Shown piece by piece: positions 39,701-52,984 of a stretch of 64,000 bases of DNA (position 1 is its first letter; every line of letters begins with the position of its first letter). The translations under genes and the position numbers were made by a program. The notes beneath the pieces were generated by a model. The model had not been told where the DNA came from, made no database searches, and was given only the letters and a program-made list of their open reading frames with translations. The stretch covers positions 744,001 to 808,000 of the forward strand of contig MCFH01000020.1 of assembly GCA_002104945.1 (NCBI GenBank), read 5' to 3'. Origin of the DNA: Piromyces finnis. Taxonomy: Eukaryota > Neocallimastigomycota > Neocallimastigomycetes > Neocallimastigales > Neocallimastigaceae.

Positions 39701-42420
39701 GCAATATTAAGAGAATGAGAGAATTGGAAGATGAAATCATTGATTTAAAAGATCAAATGTCAGATCAAAAAGATATAATTGATAAATTAAGATCTGAAAA
39801 TTCCGATCTAAAAGCAAAAATGACTACTATTGAAATTATTTATCAAAGTTTACCATCTGCTCTTGCTGCTAATCGTCATTTTACTGTTGATAATTTAGAA
39901 AAAACAATTAAACTTTTAGTGGAAGATAATGAAGAACAGTTTAAACGTATTAAGAACTTAAGTAAAGATAATCAAGATATAAAAAAGAAACTTCGTGAAG
40001 CAGAAGCAGAAAATGAAATGCAACAAAAGAGAATGAATAAAATGGAAAAGCAAACTCTTCAAAGCCTTCGTTCTCCAATATCACCACGTTCTGAATCATT
40101 AAAGAAAATTGCTGGTGGTGATTCAGATACCCAACAATTAAAGGTAGAAGTTTGCAATTTGAAAAAGGAGATATTTGATCAAGGTAATGAAATTTCACGA
40201 TTAGAACGTGATTTAAAGCTTTCTCAAGGTCAAAATAATGATATGAAGAATGATTTGAATGAAAGTAAGAATAGAGAAGAAAAGTATAAAAAGGAAGCTA
40301 AAGACTTGGAATCTGAAATTAGAAAGGTTGAAGATGACTACAAAAAGGCTAGAGATGAAGCCGAAGATCAACGTATTAAGATCGAAACTCTTAAGAATCA
40401 TATCAGTGAATTAGAACGTGAAGTGAACAGCAAAAAGTTAGCCCAACGTTCTGCTTCTGATGAGTTAAGTTCTAAACGTCAAGAATTATTAGATACAGCC
40501 GAAGATCTTAACGCTCTTCGTGAAGAAAATAAAAACTTAAAGAAAAAATTGAAAGAAGCGACAGGTGAACAAAGCCAACTTACTAGAGATGTTTCTAAAA
40601 ACAATTTAGAATTAGGTGAATATAAATCAAAATACAATAAGATACAAGAAGAATTTGACCAATTAAATAGTAGATATGAATCTCTTCAACATGAATTAGA
40701 GGATGTTAAGTATGAATTAGAAAGCGAAGAAGCTAAAACAAAGAAATTAAGAGAAACAAATAATACTCTTCAAGAAAAATACGATACACTTTTAATTGAA
40801 AAACAATCACAAGAAAGAGGAAATAATATCGATAAAAAGAAGCAAAATGATCAATTAGCCGATGCTGAAAATAGAATTCTAAGTGTTAAGCATGAACTGA
40901 ATAAGGTTCAAGAAGAATTAAATGATAAGAACTCTCAAATAAGAAAAGCAGAAGATAATGAAAAGAAATTATTAAGAGAATTAGAAGATGTTAAGATGGA
41001 CTACAAATATTTAAAGGATGAACATACAACTATGTCAGATGCTCACTCTAAATTACTTGACGAACAACTTTCCATGAAACGTAAATTAGAAGATATGAAA
41101 AATGAAAGAGACGAATTTGAAGAAAATTGTAAACGTCGTTTCAAAAATGAAATTCGTGACCTTCAACATGCTCTTCAAGATGCAGAAGATGAAGTTGATC
41201 AACAGGCTATTCGCGTTAAAGAATATCAATCAAAATATGAAGATGAAGTTAATAATTCAAAGAGTCTTCGTGATGAATTGGATAGTCTTAAGCAAAATGT
41301 TGCTTCAGCTAGAAACTTGATGAATGATACACTTTCCAACAAAGAAAAAGAATTAGAAGAAGCCATTAAAAAGGTAAAGGAAGCTGAATCTAAATCAGGC
41401 GATTCTCAATTAAAGGTAGAAAATATGGAAAAATTAGTTGAAGATATTCAAAACCAATTAACACGATCTGAAAATGCATTAGTTGATTTCAAAGCAAAGT
41501 CTTTCCAAGAACGTGAACAATTCCAGGAAAAGATTGAAAATCTGAACCAAAAAGTAAAGGAAGCTGAAGAGAATAATAGAATGTTAGAAAGAGATCTTAA
41601 AGAATGTCGTAAGAAGGCTAATGAACAAGAAGAAGAATTATCTCACTCAAATAAGGAAATTGACCGAATTATAGAACAACATGAAAAGGATATGAAGTCA
41701 CTCACTGATTCTTATCAAAGTATGATTGATGATTTAGAAGAGAAATTATCCGAAGCTGAATCAATTCGTGATAAATTAGATGATTTAGAATTCAAATATC
41801 AAAATGAAGCTGAAAAGTGGAATAGATCAAAGAGTGATTATGAAAAGGAAATATTAGAATTGACTGAAGAACAAACTCAATCTAAGAAAAAATTGGATGA
41901 TCTTCATAATGAATTAATGCAAGCTCGTCAAAGAGATACAGGAGCCACTTTTGATGAAGTTCAAAATCTTAAAGATAGAGAACAAACCTTAACCGAAGAA
42001 TTAAAAAAGAGAGAAGAAAGAGAAGTAAGATTGGAAGCTGAATTAGAAGCTACTTTGAAGGAATTTGAAAGACTTACAATGAATATTGCTGATTTCGAAG
42101 GAGAAAAGATGAAAATGAATAAATTGAATAAAGAACAAAAAGAAGAAATAGAAGATCTTCGTAAGAAGTTACAAGAAGCCACAGTAGATAACTTAGGTAG
42201 TAAAGTTGCAGCAAATGCTACAGCTAGAACTAAGGAACAAACAATGCGTAATGAATTTAGAAAAATGATTCAAGAAGTTAGAGAAGATTATCAAAAGCAA
42301 TTAAAGAAAGAAAGTGATCGTAATAATGAATTAGATCAAACAATTAAACAGATGAAACGTGAAAAGGATATGATGTCTTATCGTACATGTAATATTGGTA
42401 CTCAAACCAGTATCTATTAA
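36774..42420 (+). CDS. Uds1-domain coiled-coil protein with an Arg/Asp/Ser-rich head, 5 exons
   Basis: A 1,586-residue protein. Exons: 36774-36779 (only Met-Ala), 36863-36922, 37432-38398, 38548-38686, 38832-42420. The head (about residues 67-235) is rich in RS, RD and RE repeats (SRTIDRERSRTIDRER; DRDRDRDRDRDRSKTLERDR). Around residues 450-570 a segment (ENVFTQSTNCYILKKESFEI ... KLDKLAADLFKTNDKLRIAQ) resembles the Uds1 domain (upregulated during septation) of fungi. Almost everything after that is continuous coiled coil with heptad Leu and Glu/Lys, ending in the short tail RTCNIGTQTSIY. Uds1 proteins are linked to septation and cortical growth sites in other fungi, but function here is inference. 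The two-codon first exon is my best reading: it joins in phase to MASFLSSTRKKLLQKIEDD. If it is wrong, translation would start at 37564. Confidence 0.75.
37744..38070 (+). repeat. Degenerate AGAGATAGA-type purine repeat encoding RD/RE/RS tract
   Basis: An in-frame, almost all-purine stretch of AGAGATAGA and AGAAGTAGA words within exon 3 of the Uds1 gene. It encodes alternating Arg-Asp/Arg-Glu with SRTLDR and SRTIDR blocks. It also creates a 155-residue Ser/Leu shadow frame on the opposite strand. Confidence 0.85.
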
Positions 42421-43509
42421 TTCTAACTATTTATTTTGCTTTTTTTTTTTTTATTAATTCCCGGAAAATCATTAAAATATAACTATCAAAATAATACCAC
42501 AATACTAAAAGTATAAAAATTAAAATAAATAAATAATAACAAACAACAAAATCACCACAATAATATCATCACAATAATTAATCCTAAAAAAATAAATAAA
42601 AAAAATATAACAAAAATTTAAATCACCAAATAAATAAAAAATACAAATTATAATTAAATATAAACCAATCCCAAAGAGACAACAACGAGATATCCTAAAT
42701 GTCAGTATATATAAATATATAAATGTCAATAATATTACTACAAAAATACAATGTATATAAGTTAAATACAATAAAAAAAAATTTTTTTTTATTATTATTA
42801 TTAATAAGAAATAATACTATTATTAAGAAAAAAGAAAAGTGACAATTTTTATAAATAATAATTTTTATAAATAATGATAGTCTATATTATTTCAGTTAAA
42901 TTAATTAATAATATTAATTTAATATGAATTATAATTTTTATTTAATATACTTTTCAATGAAATAAAAAAAGGTATTTTTTTTTTTTTTTTTTAATAATTA
43001 GAATAAAGAAAAAGAGAAAGTAATCTATATATAATAAAAAAATAATACATAATAGAAATAATATTTATAAATCAATTCATTTCTTTTTTTCATAAAGATA
43101 TATATAACCTTTTAAACAAACAAACAAACAAACAAAAAAAAAAAAAAAAAAAAAAGAACTGTATTATTTTTCCCTTTTCTATCAAAAAAAAAGTTTTTTT
43201 TTTATACTTTTATAAATATTATCTATCCGATTTTTTTATTTTATTATAAAATATTTCTTTTTAATTTTAACTAATAAAAATATAAAAAAAATAAAATAAA
43301 TATAAAAAATGTTTCTTATATTTAATAAACATATAAATTTAGATATAGAATTTATTTTTTAATTTACTATTTATGCCTATAAATAATATAAAATAAATAA
43401 ATAAAAATATTTTAAGAAAAAAAAAAAAAAAACATATTAACAACTATATTTGAATTTTTGTTTCAATTTTTATTTTATTGTAAAATAAATAATAAATAAT
43501 AATAATTGC

Positions 43510-43542
<33 letters not shown>

Positions 43543-43702
43543 TAACTTTATTGAATTTTAATAAAATAGTAAAAAAAAAATTTTTTTAAAAATTTATTCT
43601 TATTAATCATGAACAATTAATTATATTAAATAAATATATATATATAGGTTTTTTTTATATTGGATTATAGATTCTAATTTTATTTAAAAAAAAAATTCGC
43701 AT
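42421..43702. other. Convergent intergenic gap, Uds1 gene / RPC5
   Basis: 1,282 bp between two convergent stop codons. It contains an A/C-leaning segment at about 42530-42680, a CAAA-repeat running into poly-A at about 43118-43155 and poly-T at about 43511-43534. No gene is seen. Confidence 0.6.
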
Positions 43703-44995
43703 CTATTCTAAAACTTCTTCTGGAATACCAGATTTTAATGTCCAGGTAGAACCATGAGATGTTGCTAATTCTTTCAATATTTTACTATAAATAGTAGTTG
43801 GAATCTTACTTAATTGGGCAGCTGTAACTAATTTATTTAAAATACTCTTTTGAATACTTTGATTCTTCTCAAAGTAATTGATTAATAATTGACGATACTA
43901 TAATATTTAAATAAATAAATAAATAAAAATAAAATTAAATGAATATTACTGAAATATAATAAAAGAAATTTTAATATTAAAATTATATACTATATAAAAA
44001 TCATTAACTTACGAGATCAACTTGTTCATCACCTGATGTTTTTAAAACATAAACATTCTTTCTAATAGATATACAATATTTATTAAGTTTAGCTCTAATC
44101 ATAGCTTGAGTAACATTATCACGGATTTTATTTGAAGAAAAGGCTTTATTTTATATAAAACAAAGGTATTATTTAATAAAAATTGTTGTTGTTAAATAAA
44201 ATAGGAAAACTTAATATATATATAATAATGCATATAAAAAAATATATTTGTATAATTACTTGAGCGTTGACGAATATTAATTAAACTCATAATGTAAGTT
44301 AACTTCAAAACACCATAATTCTTAAATAATTGATAAATTAAATTATCTAATTGTTCATCAACTGTTTGCCCCTTTATCATATAATGCTGAGTTGGAAGTA
44401 AATCATCAGAAAGTTTAACAATCTTAACATCTTCATCTTCTTCAACAGTATCAACTTCCATGGTATCATTATTCTTAATTTTTGATTTAGATGGAAGACT
44501 ATTTGCTTTAGTTAAAATCTTCATAGACCTAATACATTAATACATAATATATAAATAAAAATATTCCAATTTATTAATATTAAGTAATAAAAGTGATAAA
44601 AATATATATCTTTTACTAATTGACTTACATAGCTAATTCCTTGTTGAAAGCTTCTTCTTGTCTTGAAACAACTTCTGGGAATCTATTAGTAGAAAAAATT
44701 AATATTTTTTTTTTTTAATTTTAAAGTTAAAATTTATTTTATAAAAGTATATTTACTTCTTTTCAAATGCCTTGTTACGTGGGAATTTTAATTGCCATCC
44801 TTTACTATCTTTTCCACGATCACAGGTAGCAATTTCAGAAAACATTTCATAACTCATTTGTGGGTAAATATGAGTAAATTCGATAAATTCTTTTCTATTA
44901 ACATAATCTTTAGTTTTGAATAAAGATAAAAGGTATTGACGAGCATGGTAGGAATAGTCTTTATATGAAATTTCACTATAAAATATAGTAATTAA

Positions 44996-45060
<65 letters not shown>

Positions 45061-46323
45061 TAAATATAAAAAAGGAAAAAAAAATAAAAAAATTTAAAAA
45101 TATTAATATAAATATATATTTTCAATAATATTATTGTATATATACACAAATAATAAAGACATATATTTTAAATATATTTAAATTTACCTCTTTAATACCC
45201 AGTTTCCCTTAATTAAAATAGCGTACTTTTCTAATTCTTTTATAATAATTTCATCTTTAGTAACATTTGTTTTTATAAGACTCTTAATGTTATCATATGT
45301 CATAATAAATGCTAAATAATATAAATATAAATGTATATTTAGTGATTATTATATATATTAAAATATAAAATTATATAGTCCTACAATTAAATATTAATGA
45401 TCTAAGTTGTGGTCCTAATGGTAAAGTATGAATATCATTTAATGGTAAACCTTGAGAGTAACTGTAAGTTTTTTCAATATTTCTATATAAAATTATGAAT
45501 TTTTTATGGTTAATAATTATATTTGTTTTCACTTTTATTATTATTACTATTATTAAAAAATGATAAAAAAAATATTACTCTGTAGTAGAAACATATGGAT
45601 GAATTCTATCAAGATAATCTTCAGTACTTTTATTAAATTCAATTTCTTCTTTAACTTCAGTTTGAATACCATTATTACTTTTTGATTGTTCAGTCTTTAG
45701 AAACAATGATTTTATATTACATATTAATATATAAATGTTTAAAGAGAAATATAAATTAATTATTGATAATAATATAAAAACAAAAATTACTATTAAATAA
45801 AAGTATATATATATAAAAAAAAAAAAATACTTCTGGCATATATATTTGTAAGAGAGACCATGGTTCTTCTTCCGCTATTCTTTGTTGAATTAAAATCTCA
45901 TCTTGTAAAGTAGTAGCTTCAGTCTTTTTAACTTGCATCTAATAAAATTAAGAAAATATATTGTTTTTTGTGTTTTTTTGTCAATTATTTTATTTTAAGG
46001 AGAAAGTATTACTATTCAAGATTTTAATTCTAATTTTAATTTTTTATTTTTATTTTTATTATTATTATTTTTATTATTATTATTATTATTATTATTACTT
46101 GAACAAGTCTTGAAACCGGTTCTTGTTCATCTTCATTTTCTTTTGAGCTTTTTAATTTTTCAATTTTATCAATATTATCTAAATATTTGAAATTTGGACG
46201 AAGTTGTAATAATGCTGAAATTGGTGAAATATGAAGTCCATCTATTTTATTATTAATAATTAACATTTAGATTATTATTATTATTTCTATTTCTACTTCT
46301 ATTCCAATAAAAAAAAAGTATAA

Positions 46324-46358
<35 letters not shown>

Positions 46359-46994
46359 ATTCTTTACTACACCGAACATATAATTTCCATTTTTTGGTAA
46401 AAGTGATGAAGATAAAGTTTGCTTTTCTAATGTTTCGGCTTTTTTAATAAGTTTACGTCCTGGGCCAATACTACTTTCTTCAACCAAACCTCTTGATAAT
46501 TCATCAGCTTTTTGTCTATCATAAGTAACAGCACCAGTATTTATTGTTAAATCCAATTCTAATTGTTGAGCATTTGGCTTAATTCTTCCTTCAACTGGCA
46601 TATTAAATTCATTGAAAGGTTGAGTTCTTATTGGATATTGTAATAAATAATGTGGATTTTTTGGATTTGATAAAAAAATATCAATTTGTTGAACTATTAT
46701 TAAATTAATAATAATTAATTCATATTTAATATAATATTATCAATAATATGCCATTTTATATAAATAATTATATGAAAAAGGAATAATTTAAGAATAAGAT
46801 GTTGAAATAAATTAAAATTTAATTTTTAAAATTTCAAAATCAAATTTCAAAATCAACAATTTTAAAATATTTTAAAACAAAATATTAGATACTGTCTATT
46901 TTCATATTTAATGATGATGATATATAAATATTTATTTATTTATTAAAAAAAAGAAGATATTTATATCTTTACCAATTTCATCCTCTGATTCCAT
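43703..46994 (-). CDS. POLR3E: RNA polymerase III subunit RPC5 (Rpc37 homologue), 12 exons
   Basis: RPC5/Rpc37 is the Pol III-specific subunit that pairs with RPC4 in the TFIIF-like heterodimer acting in initiation and termination. Exons in gene order: 46973-46994, 46358-46693, 46099-46241, 45831-45938, 45579-45694, 45385-45482, 45188-45311, 44757-44975, 44629-44682, 44260-44528, 44013-44143, 43703-43897; 604 residues. The N-terminal Sin-like dimerisation module shows VQQIDIFLSN, HYLLQYPIRTQPF, GRIKPNAQQLELDLTINT, NYMFGVV and LHISPISALLQLRPNFKYLD, matching human RPC5 in order. The middle has a winged-helix-like region (DRGKDSKGWQLKFPRNKAF). An acidic linker precedes a C-terminal region (about 463-604) resembling paired winged helices (LIYQLFKNYGVLKLTYIMSL). 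Yeast Rpc37 is about 280 residues and human RPC5 about 708, so this fungal protein is metazoan-like in size. Confidence 0.88.
44997..45058. repeat. AAT microsatellite in an RPC5 intron
   Basis: A nearly pure run of about 20 AAT units within the intron between RPC5 exons 7 and 8. It is the longest trinucleotide run in the window. Confidence 0.92.
46054..46098. repeat. ATT microsatellite next to an RPC5 splice donor
   Basis: About 13 ATT units on the + strand, broken by one T-run, directly abutting the 5' splice site of the RPC5 exon ending at 46099. In the transcript it reads GTAATAATAATAAT, so the repeat forms the donor context itself. Confidence 0.85.
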
Positions 46995-49900
46995 GATGTT
47001 TTTTTTTTTTTTTTTGATTAGTATTATTAACAATAAGATATAAAAAGATTACTTTATTTTAACAAATATAGAGAAAATTCTATTAGATTCTATAGTAAAA
47101 ATAAATGATGAAATATTCTATATATTTATGTATTTATTCTATAAATAATATTAAAAGTAAATTCTTTTAAAATTTCTTTCTAATTTCAAGCTTTTTAATC
47201 AAAAATTAGTTTTTAAAAATATAATATTGCAATATAATAATATAATATAATATAATAAAATTTTTCTACAAATTTATTGGACAAGATTTTGATTTTTAAA
47301 AAAAAATAATAAATAAAATTATGACTTCATGATATCCATGTGAAATTATGTTTATAAAGCATAATTGTATGTTGACCATTTTTTGAAGTATTTTAAAATT
47401 TTAATAAAAAAGTTTATAAATTCATTTAATATGTTGTTATATATATTGTATTCTTAAAAAATACTTTAATTATATTTAAGTATTTGTAAATTATAAAAAT
47501 TAAAAAAAAAAAATTACAAAAAGGTTTTTAATTCTATGAATCTTCAAAAATAATTCTTTTTGATTGTTGTGATACATAAACTAATAGAGAGATCTATGTT
47601 AAAACCCTCAAATAAAATTAGAAAAAAATTTTGCTAACTCCATATTAAAAGATTATGAGGAAAAAGACTTTATTAAAAAGTTTAATAAATTTTAAATTAT
47701 ACAAACTATTCTCTGACCTAATGTTTAAAACTTCAATTAATTTTAGTAAAATTATATTAAGTTAGGATTTCTAATGATAAATAAAAATTAATGAATTTAA
47801 ATATGATATAATCAAAATAAAAAAAAAAGTTTGATATACTATTATTGCTGTTATAACTTTAATAGTAAAATTAAGTATTTAAAAAAGAGCCCCTTTTTTA
47901 ATTACTTCATTTTCCATAACATTTTATTTTATTGCTTAATTAATAAGGGTTCTTTTAATTTAATATTTTTCAGTTTTATAGTTATAGCATAATAATATAA
48001 GAGTAAATATTCTTCATTTCTTCTTTTTTTTTAAATATATAGAATTAGTTGATTAATTTATATTTATTAAATTGAGTAAGTAATTAAATAAGAACTAGTA
48101 TTTTCTTTTGTTTAAATTCTCTTTAATATTTTTCTATCTTTAATTTTTTATTTACTATTTATTATTAATTTTAATAATAAATATGTAAAGATATAAAAAA
48201 ATTTTTTTTTGTTTCCTCTTAGTGTATGTATTAATTAAATTTATTTAAATTTAATTATAAAAATATTAAAGATATATTAATTATTAATTTTTAACTATTG
48301 GGTAATCTCTTCAGTTAAGGTTACACGATTTTATTAGATTTAAATACAATTCTTTTAATATGTATTATATATTACTCAAATTCTATTAATTAGAAATAAA
48401 AGTTTATTAATCTTTACATTATGAAAACTTTAACAAGTTTGTATTTTTCCCAATAATAATAGAAATATACTTTTATATCAATGATTATATATAATTATAT
48501 ATTGATTAATAAGAAACTACTATATATTATTTTATTTTTTTTAATTCAAAGTTCTGTGGTTATCCTTATTAATAATACATTGTTTATTTTATAGGTATAA
48601 TAAATTTATACTGTATTACTTTTCGAATAATAATAAATAATACTTACTTAATCTTATTAAAAATTAGTTTATTTTAAAAAAGATATTTTTTATATTTATT
48701 TTGAAAGTGCAGTATATTTTTTTTATTCAAACATATTTATAATTCAACAGTCTTTCTTAAAAAAAGAAGAAAAACTAATAAATATAATAATATATATTAT
48801 TGTTGACATAAATAGAAAATTTATTTTATAGTTTTAGATGTAAGTAAGAATTATTAATAAATTTTAATTATTACTAAAAACATAAACTTTTTTTTTGACA
48901 ATTATAAAATTTGGTAAAATACATTTTAATATATTTCAATATATAATTTAACATATATTATTACATTAATTATGATTTTATATATTTATTGTAATTAGAA
49001 ATAGAAAAGAATACATATATATATACATAAATATATAAATATGGAAGGTTATGAAAATATTTTTTTTTTATCAAAATTCTTTTATTCATAAAGTGTTAAT
49101 TGATTACATTTGTATTTAACTTAGGTAATAATGATAACTCTTTAATAATTCTTTCAATCATCATTATTATACTATTTAATTTTATTACAAAAAAAAAGTA
49201 ACTTCACATTAAATATGCCGTTTTTTTTTTTTATTGTTTCAAATAATAAAAAAAATAATTTTTTTAGTATTAAATTATTATATGTTATAATATTATTATA
49301 ATATATAATATAATATAATATATTTCAATATAAAAGATTTTTTATTTTATTTTTCTCATATATTATAACATATTAATTCTAAATAAATATAATTATAATT
49401 AAAGAATTATAAATAATAAATGATAAAAAAAAATAAAATAAAATAAAGTTTAATTATTGTTATTATTATAAAAAATGATATAAATAAATATTAATATTAT
49501 TAATATAAATACATACATATATTTTCTAAATTATTTTCTAGTTTTGTTATGAAAAGTTAAATAATAAAATAATAAAGAGGTTTTGGTTATATGTAGGATA
49601 AAGATAAATATAATTTATAATTTATAATATATATAAATTTATCATTATTATTATTAAGAGATAAAAAAAATTATTGATATACATTTATAAATAAACAACA
49701 CTTATTATAGTATAAATCACAAACAATTAAATTAAGAAATTAAATAACTAAGAATCTTAAAAATAACAATGCTCATAACTTTATAAAAATAATATATAAA
49801 TATAATAAGCATATATATATTGTATCGATAATAATAAAATTCTTAAAATATAAAAATTAAATTAAATATAATAAACAATTTGTTAAATCTACAATTTTAT

Positions 49901-50054
49901 ATAAAAAAATTAAATTATTTAAAATAAAATACTAAAATAATAAAAACAAAAATTATAGCAACAACAACAAAATAATAAACTATATGCAATATATTTTTCT
50001 TTCTTATATTTCTTAAAAATAACTCAAATATTTAATATAAAATAAATATTCAAA
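46995..50054. other. Large divergent intergenic region, RPC5 / PH-domain gene
   Basis: About 3.06 kb between divergent start codons, AT-rich throughout, with no open frame, RNA fold or repeat family that I can support. The segment at about 47520-47730 is slightly less AT-biased, but it has stop codons in all frames and no recognisable motif. Confidence 0.6.
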
Positions 50055-52751
50055 ATGAAATTATTTAAAAGAAATCAATCTGTGAAAAAACAGGATGAAA
50101 ATTATAATAAAATTTTAAATGAAAGTGAATTGGAGCCATATCCATATACCCCAACTCTTGATGCAGATGATATGAGTTTATCAGCAAAAGAAAGTTTGTT
50201 AAGTAGTGGAGATATAGAGAGTCGTTATGTTAATAGTAATTTTAATAATTCACAAAGCTTTACAGGTATGTCAGGAAAGGAAGATAATGGAAGTACAATT
50301 AAAAAAAGAGATTCATTTTTCAATGAAATACAGCAGAGAGAGGTTAATAATAAAAATACTTCATTTGTTATTCGTGGATCTCAATTCTATGGTGATGAAT
50401 GTTCATCAATTCATGGTGAAATTGGTGTTTATGATGATGCTGAATCTGTAACAGATATTGGTACAACTGTTACAAATTCCTCAAAAGCAACTACACAATA
50501 TTCCAAAACAGTTAGAGAAGAAATGTCTGAAGCTACATCAAACTATCAGAATTCATCAGAAAATAATTATACGAATCTTCAAACTCAATCCATTTATGCA
50601 ACACCTATCTTTTCAGGATTTTTATACAAATTAGGAAGAAATAAGCGTTGGCAATGGCGTATGTTTTGTTTTGACGGTATGTCATTAGCCTGTCTTTCAT
50701 CGAAGTGCAAACCAAAATATGTCATTCCCCTCGATAAAATAGAGTCTATAAAACTTCTACATCGTAATGCACCAGAATATAAACCAAATACTTTTGTAAT
50801 TACAGTAGAAAAGAATGATTGCAAAGGTGAAATGGATGAAGGTTTTTTCCCTTATTCAGAAGCTTCTATATCAAATGATCCATTAAGACCAAAAAGAACA
50901 TTTTCTATTGGTTATTATTCATATTTACTGAGAGCAAAAACTAGCGTTGATTTAGAAAGATGGATGTTTGTATTATTAACTATGTATGGTGTCATGAAAA
51001 AAGAAAAAATGATGAATTCTACATCTTTTAGTATTTCTACAGCACCACCACAACCAATGTTTTCATTTACTTCAAATTCTTATGACAATTCATTCCAATC
51101 AAGAAATGACCATTCATATAGTCGCCAAAGGATAAATAGTTATGATAGTGCAAATAATAGTGAAATGATATCATCAAATAGTGATTCTTTGAGACAAATA
51201 AAAATTCCAAGTTTATCTTTTGCACCCCCTCTTTCCACTATGATTACATCACAATATAAAGACAGAGTTGGTAGTTTGAATACACACGTAAGTACCAGCA
51301 CTCCAACAACACCAATTAGCAGCAATAATAATAGTGCAAAAAATAGCAATTCTAAGTTGAATTTTTCAAGTCCTGGAACTAAAGATGGTAAAGTTGAGAT
51401 AGTTTCTGCACAACGTTACAGAGATCCAAACTATAATCCTGTAAATTATACATCCGATTTAAGTAATCTAAGATTAGAATCAAGAAGGAATAATAAACAA
51501 GCCTATAGAAATCCATATATTTCATCCAAAGAAAACAATAATAATATAAATGTTAGATCTGTTAATTCTTTAACTTCTAATAATATAGTAGCTTCACCAA
51601 CAAACATTGGTAGTGGTAATGTAGCACCTTCTCCTAATCAACCTAGAAAAGCTTCATTGAATTCACCGAAGAGCAACCGTATATCACCTCGTGGGTCACC
51701 AAAAGTTAATAGAAGTAATAATCGTGTAGGTAGAGAATCGGTAATTGTTTCATCTATTATGCAAGATTTTATTTTCAATGATTTTGATAAAGATGTTGAA
51801 ATTGATGATTCTCTTAAAGAATATGCTGTTCAATCTTTACGTTTATTCTCACTTGCTGAACAAAAAGCTATTGTGGAAAATGTACATCAAGCTTGGAAAT
51901 TAGGAAAAGAAGAGGATGAAGAAATATTAGATGTTTTAGTAGAAGAGCTAAAAAGAACAACAGTTACTGTTGAGAATAAACATGAATCTGTTGTGAGTCA
52001 AATAGCACAAATTGAAATAATGGATGATGATGATGATGATGATGATAACGATGATCAAAATAAAAATCCACCAGACAATACATTTATTTCATTTGCAGTT
52101 GATATGAATATTGATGAAAATGAAAATGATAGTAAAATTTACCGTAATAGAAGTACTGGTCATATTAATAAGCGTAATGGTTCGAATAATTCAATATCTG
52201 AAAATATTACAAAACAAGATAGTTATCAAGGAAACAATAGAAAATCAATGGATTATAGAAATTCAGCTTACGTACAGAAAGCATGGAGAAATTCAATTGC
52301 ATCATTATTAAATTTAGATAGTGAAATGAATGTAAGCCTTGGTCTTTCAAATTTTTGCCCAACACTTTCTCGTAATAATGGGGAACTCCGTAGTAGTAAT
52401 AGTCAATATTCTAATATTTATCCTTCTGATCATTTAAGTAGATCTAGAGAAAATTCATTAAATAATTATAATAAAAATCTTGGTCGTGGTGAAAGCAATG
52501 CTATTAAACCACGTATAGTTAATAATACTAAATTATCTACATTTAATAGTTTAAATCGTGGAAAAGCTATTTATCTGGGTGACGTTGAAGATGAAAGTGA
52601 TAGTGATGATAGTGAGAGTGAAGATGATGAAATAGATAGACCTGTTCGTAAAGATTCAATGAATCCACGTAATCAAAAAAAGAATAGAATGAGTTATATT
52701 CCAAAAGGACGTCCATTCAGTTATTATTTAAGTAAAAAACGTACAAAGTAA
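50055..52751 (+). CDS. Pleckstrin-homology domain protein, intronless
   Basis: A single-exon gene of 898 residues. A PH domain lies at about residues 183-315: SGFLYKLGRNKRWQWRMFCF (strands 1-2, with the basic loop that in many PH domains binds phosphoinositides), PKYVIPLDKIESIKLL, FVITVEKNDC, a Pro/Asp-containing insert, FSIGYYSYLLRAKTSVDLER, and the closing C-terminal helix RWMFVLLTMYGVMKK with its conserved Trp. A small helical block (about residues 570-640: DDSLKEYAVQSLRLFSLAEQ...VHQAWKLGKEEDEE) is the only other folded-looking region. The rest is Ser/Asn-rich linker with an eight-Asp run near residue 658 and a basic end. It probably associates with membranes; partners and pathway are unknown. 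No RhoGAP, RhoGEF or kinase motif is present. Confidence 0.85.
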   Translation: MKLFKRNQSVKKQDENYNKILNESELEPYPYTPTLDADDMSLSAKESLLSSGDIESRYVNSNFNNSQSFTGMSGKEDNGSTIKKRDSFFNEIQQREVNNKNTSFVIRGSQFYGDECSSIHGEIGVYDDAESVTDIGTTVTNSSKATTQYSKTVREEMSEATSNYQNSSENNYTNLQTQSIYATPIFSGFLYKLGRNKRWQWRMFCFDGMSLACLSSKCKPKYVIPLDKIESIKLLHRNAPEYKPNTFVITVEKNDCKGEMDEGFFPYSEASISNDPLRPKRTFSIGYYSYLLRAKTSVDLERWMFVLLTMYGVMKKEKMMNSTSFSISTAPPQPMFSFTSNSYDNSFQSRNDHSYSRQRINSYDSANNSEMISSNSDSLRQIKIPSLSFAPPLSTMITSQYKDRVGSLNTHVSTSTPTTPISSNNNSAKNSNSKLNFSSPGTKDGKVEIVSAQRYRDPNYNPVNYTSDLSNLRLESRRNNKQAYRNPYISSKENNNNINVRSVNSLTSNNIVASPTNIGSGNVAPSPNQPRKASLNSPKSNRISPRGSPKVNRSNNRVGRESVIVSSIMQDFIFNDFDKDVEIDDSLKEYAVQSLRLFSLAEQKAIVENVHQAWKLGKEEDEEILDVLVEELKRTTVTVENKHESVVSQIAQIEIMDDDDDDDDNDDQNKNPPDNTFISFAVDMNIDENENDSKIYRNRSTGHINKRNGSNNSISENITKQDSYQGNNRKSMDYRNSAYVQKAWRNSIASLLNLDSEMNVSLGLSNFCPTLSRNNGELRSSNSQYSNIYPSDHLSRSRENSLNNYNKNLGRGESNAIKPRIVNNTKLSTFNSLNRGKAIYLGDVEDESDSDDSESEDDEIDRPVRKDSMNPRNQKKNRMSYIPKGRPFSYYLSKKRTK

Positions 52752-52941
52752 GATTTATCAAAAAAAAAAAAAAAAAAGTATAACACTTTGTCAAATTTTA
52801 TCTGTAAAAATAATTTTAGTGTGTATTTTTTAAAATTTATATAATACATTCAGTTAGAATAGTAGAATAGTATAAAAAATATTATTATTATTATTATTTG
52901 TAAAACGATATTTTTTATTCATAATATATAAATTTTACTGC

Positions 52942-52983
<42 letters not shown>
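52942..52983. repeat. AAT microsatellite downstream of the PH-domain gene
   Basis: About 14 AAT units, some 190 bp past the PH-domain stop codon. Confidence 0.9.
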
Positions 52984-52984
<1 letters not shown>

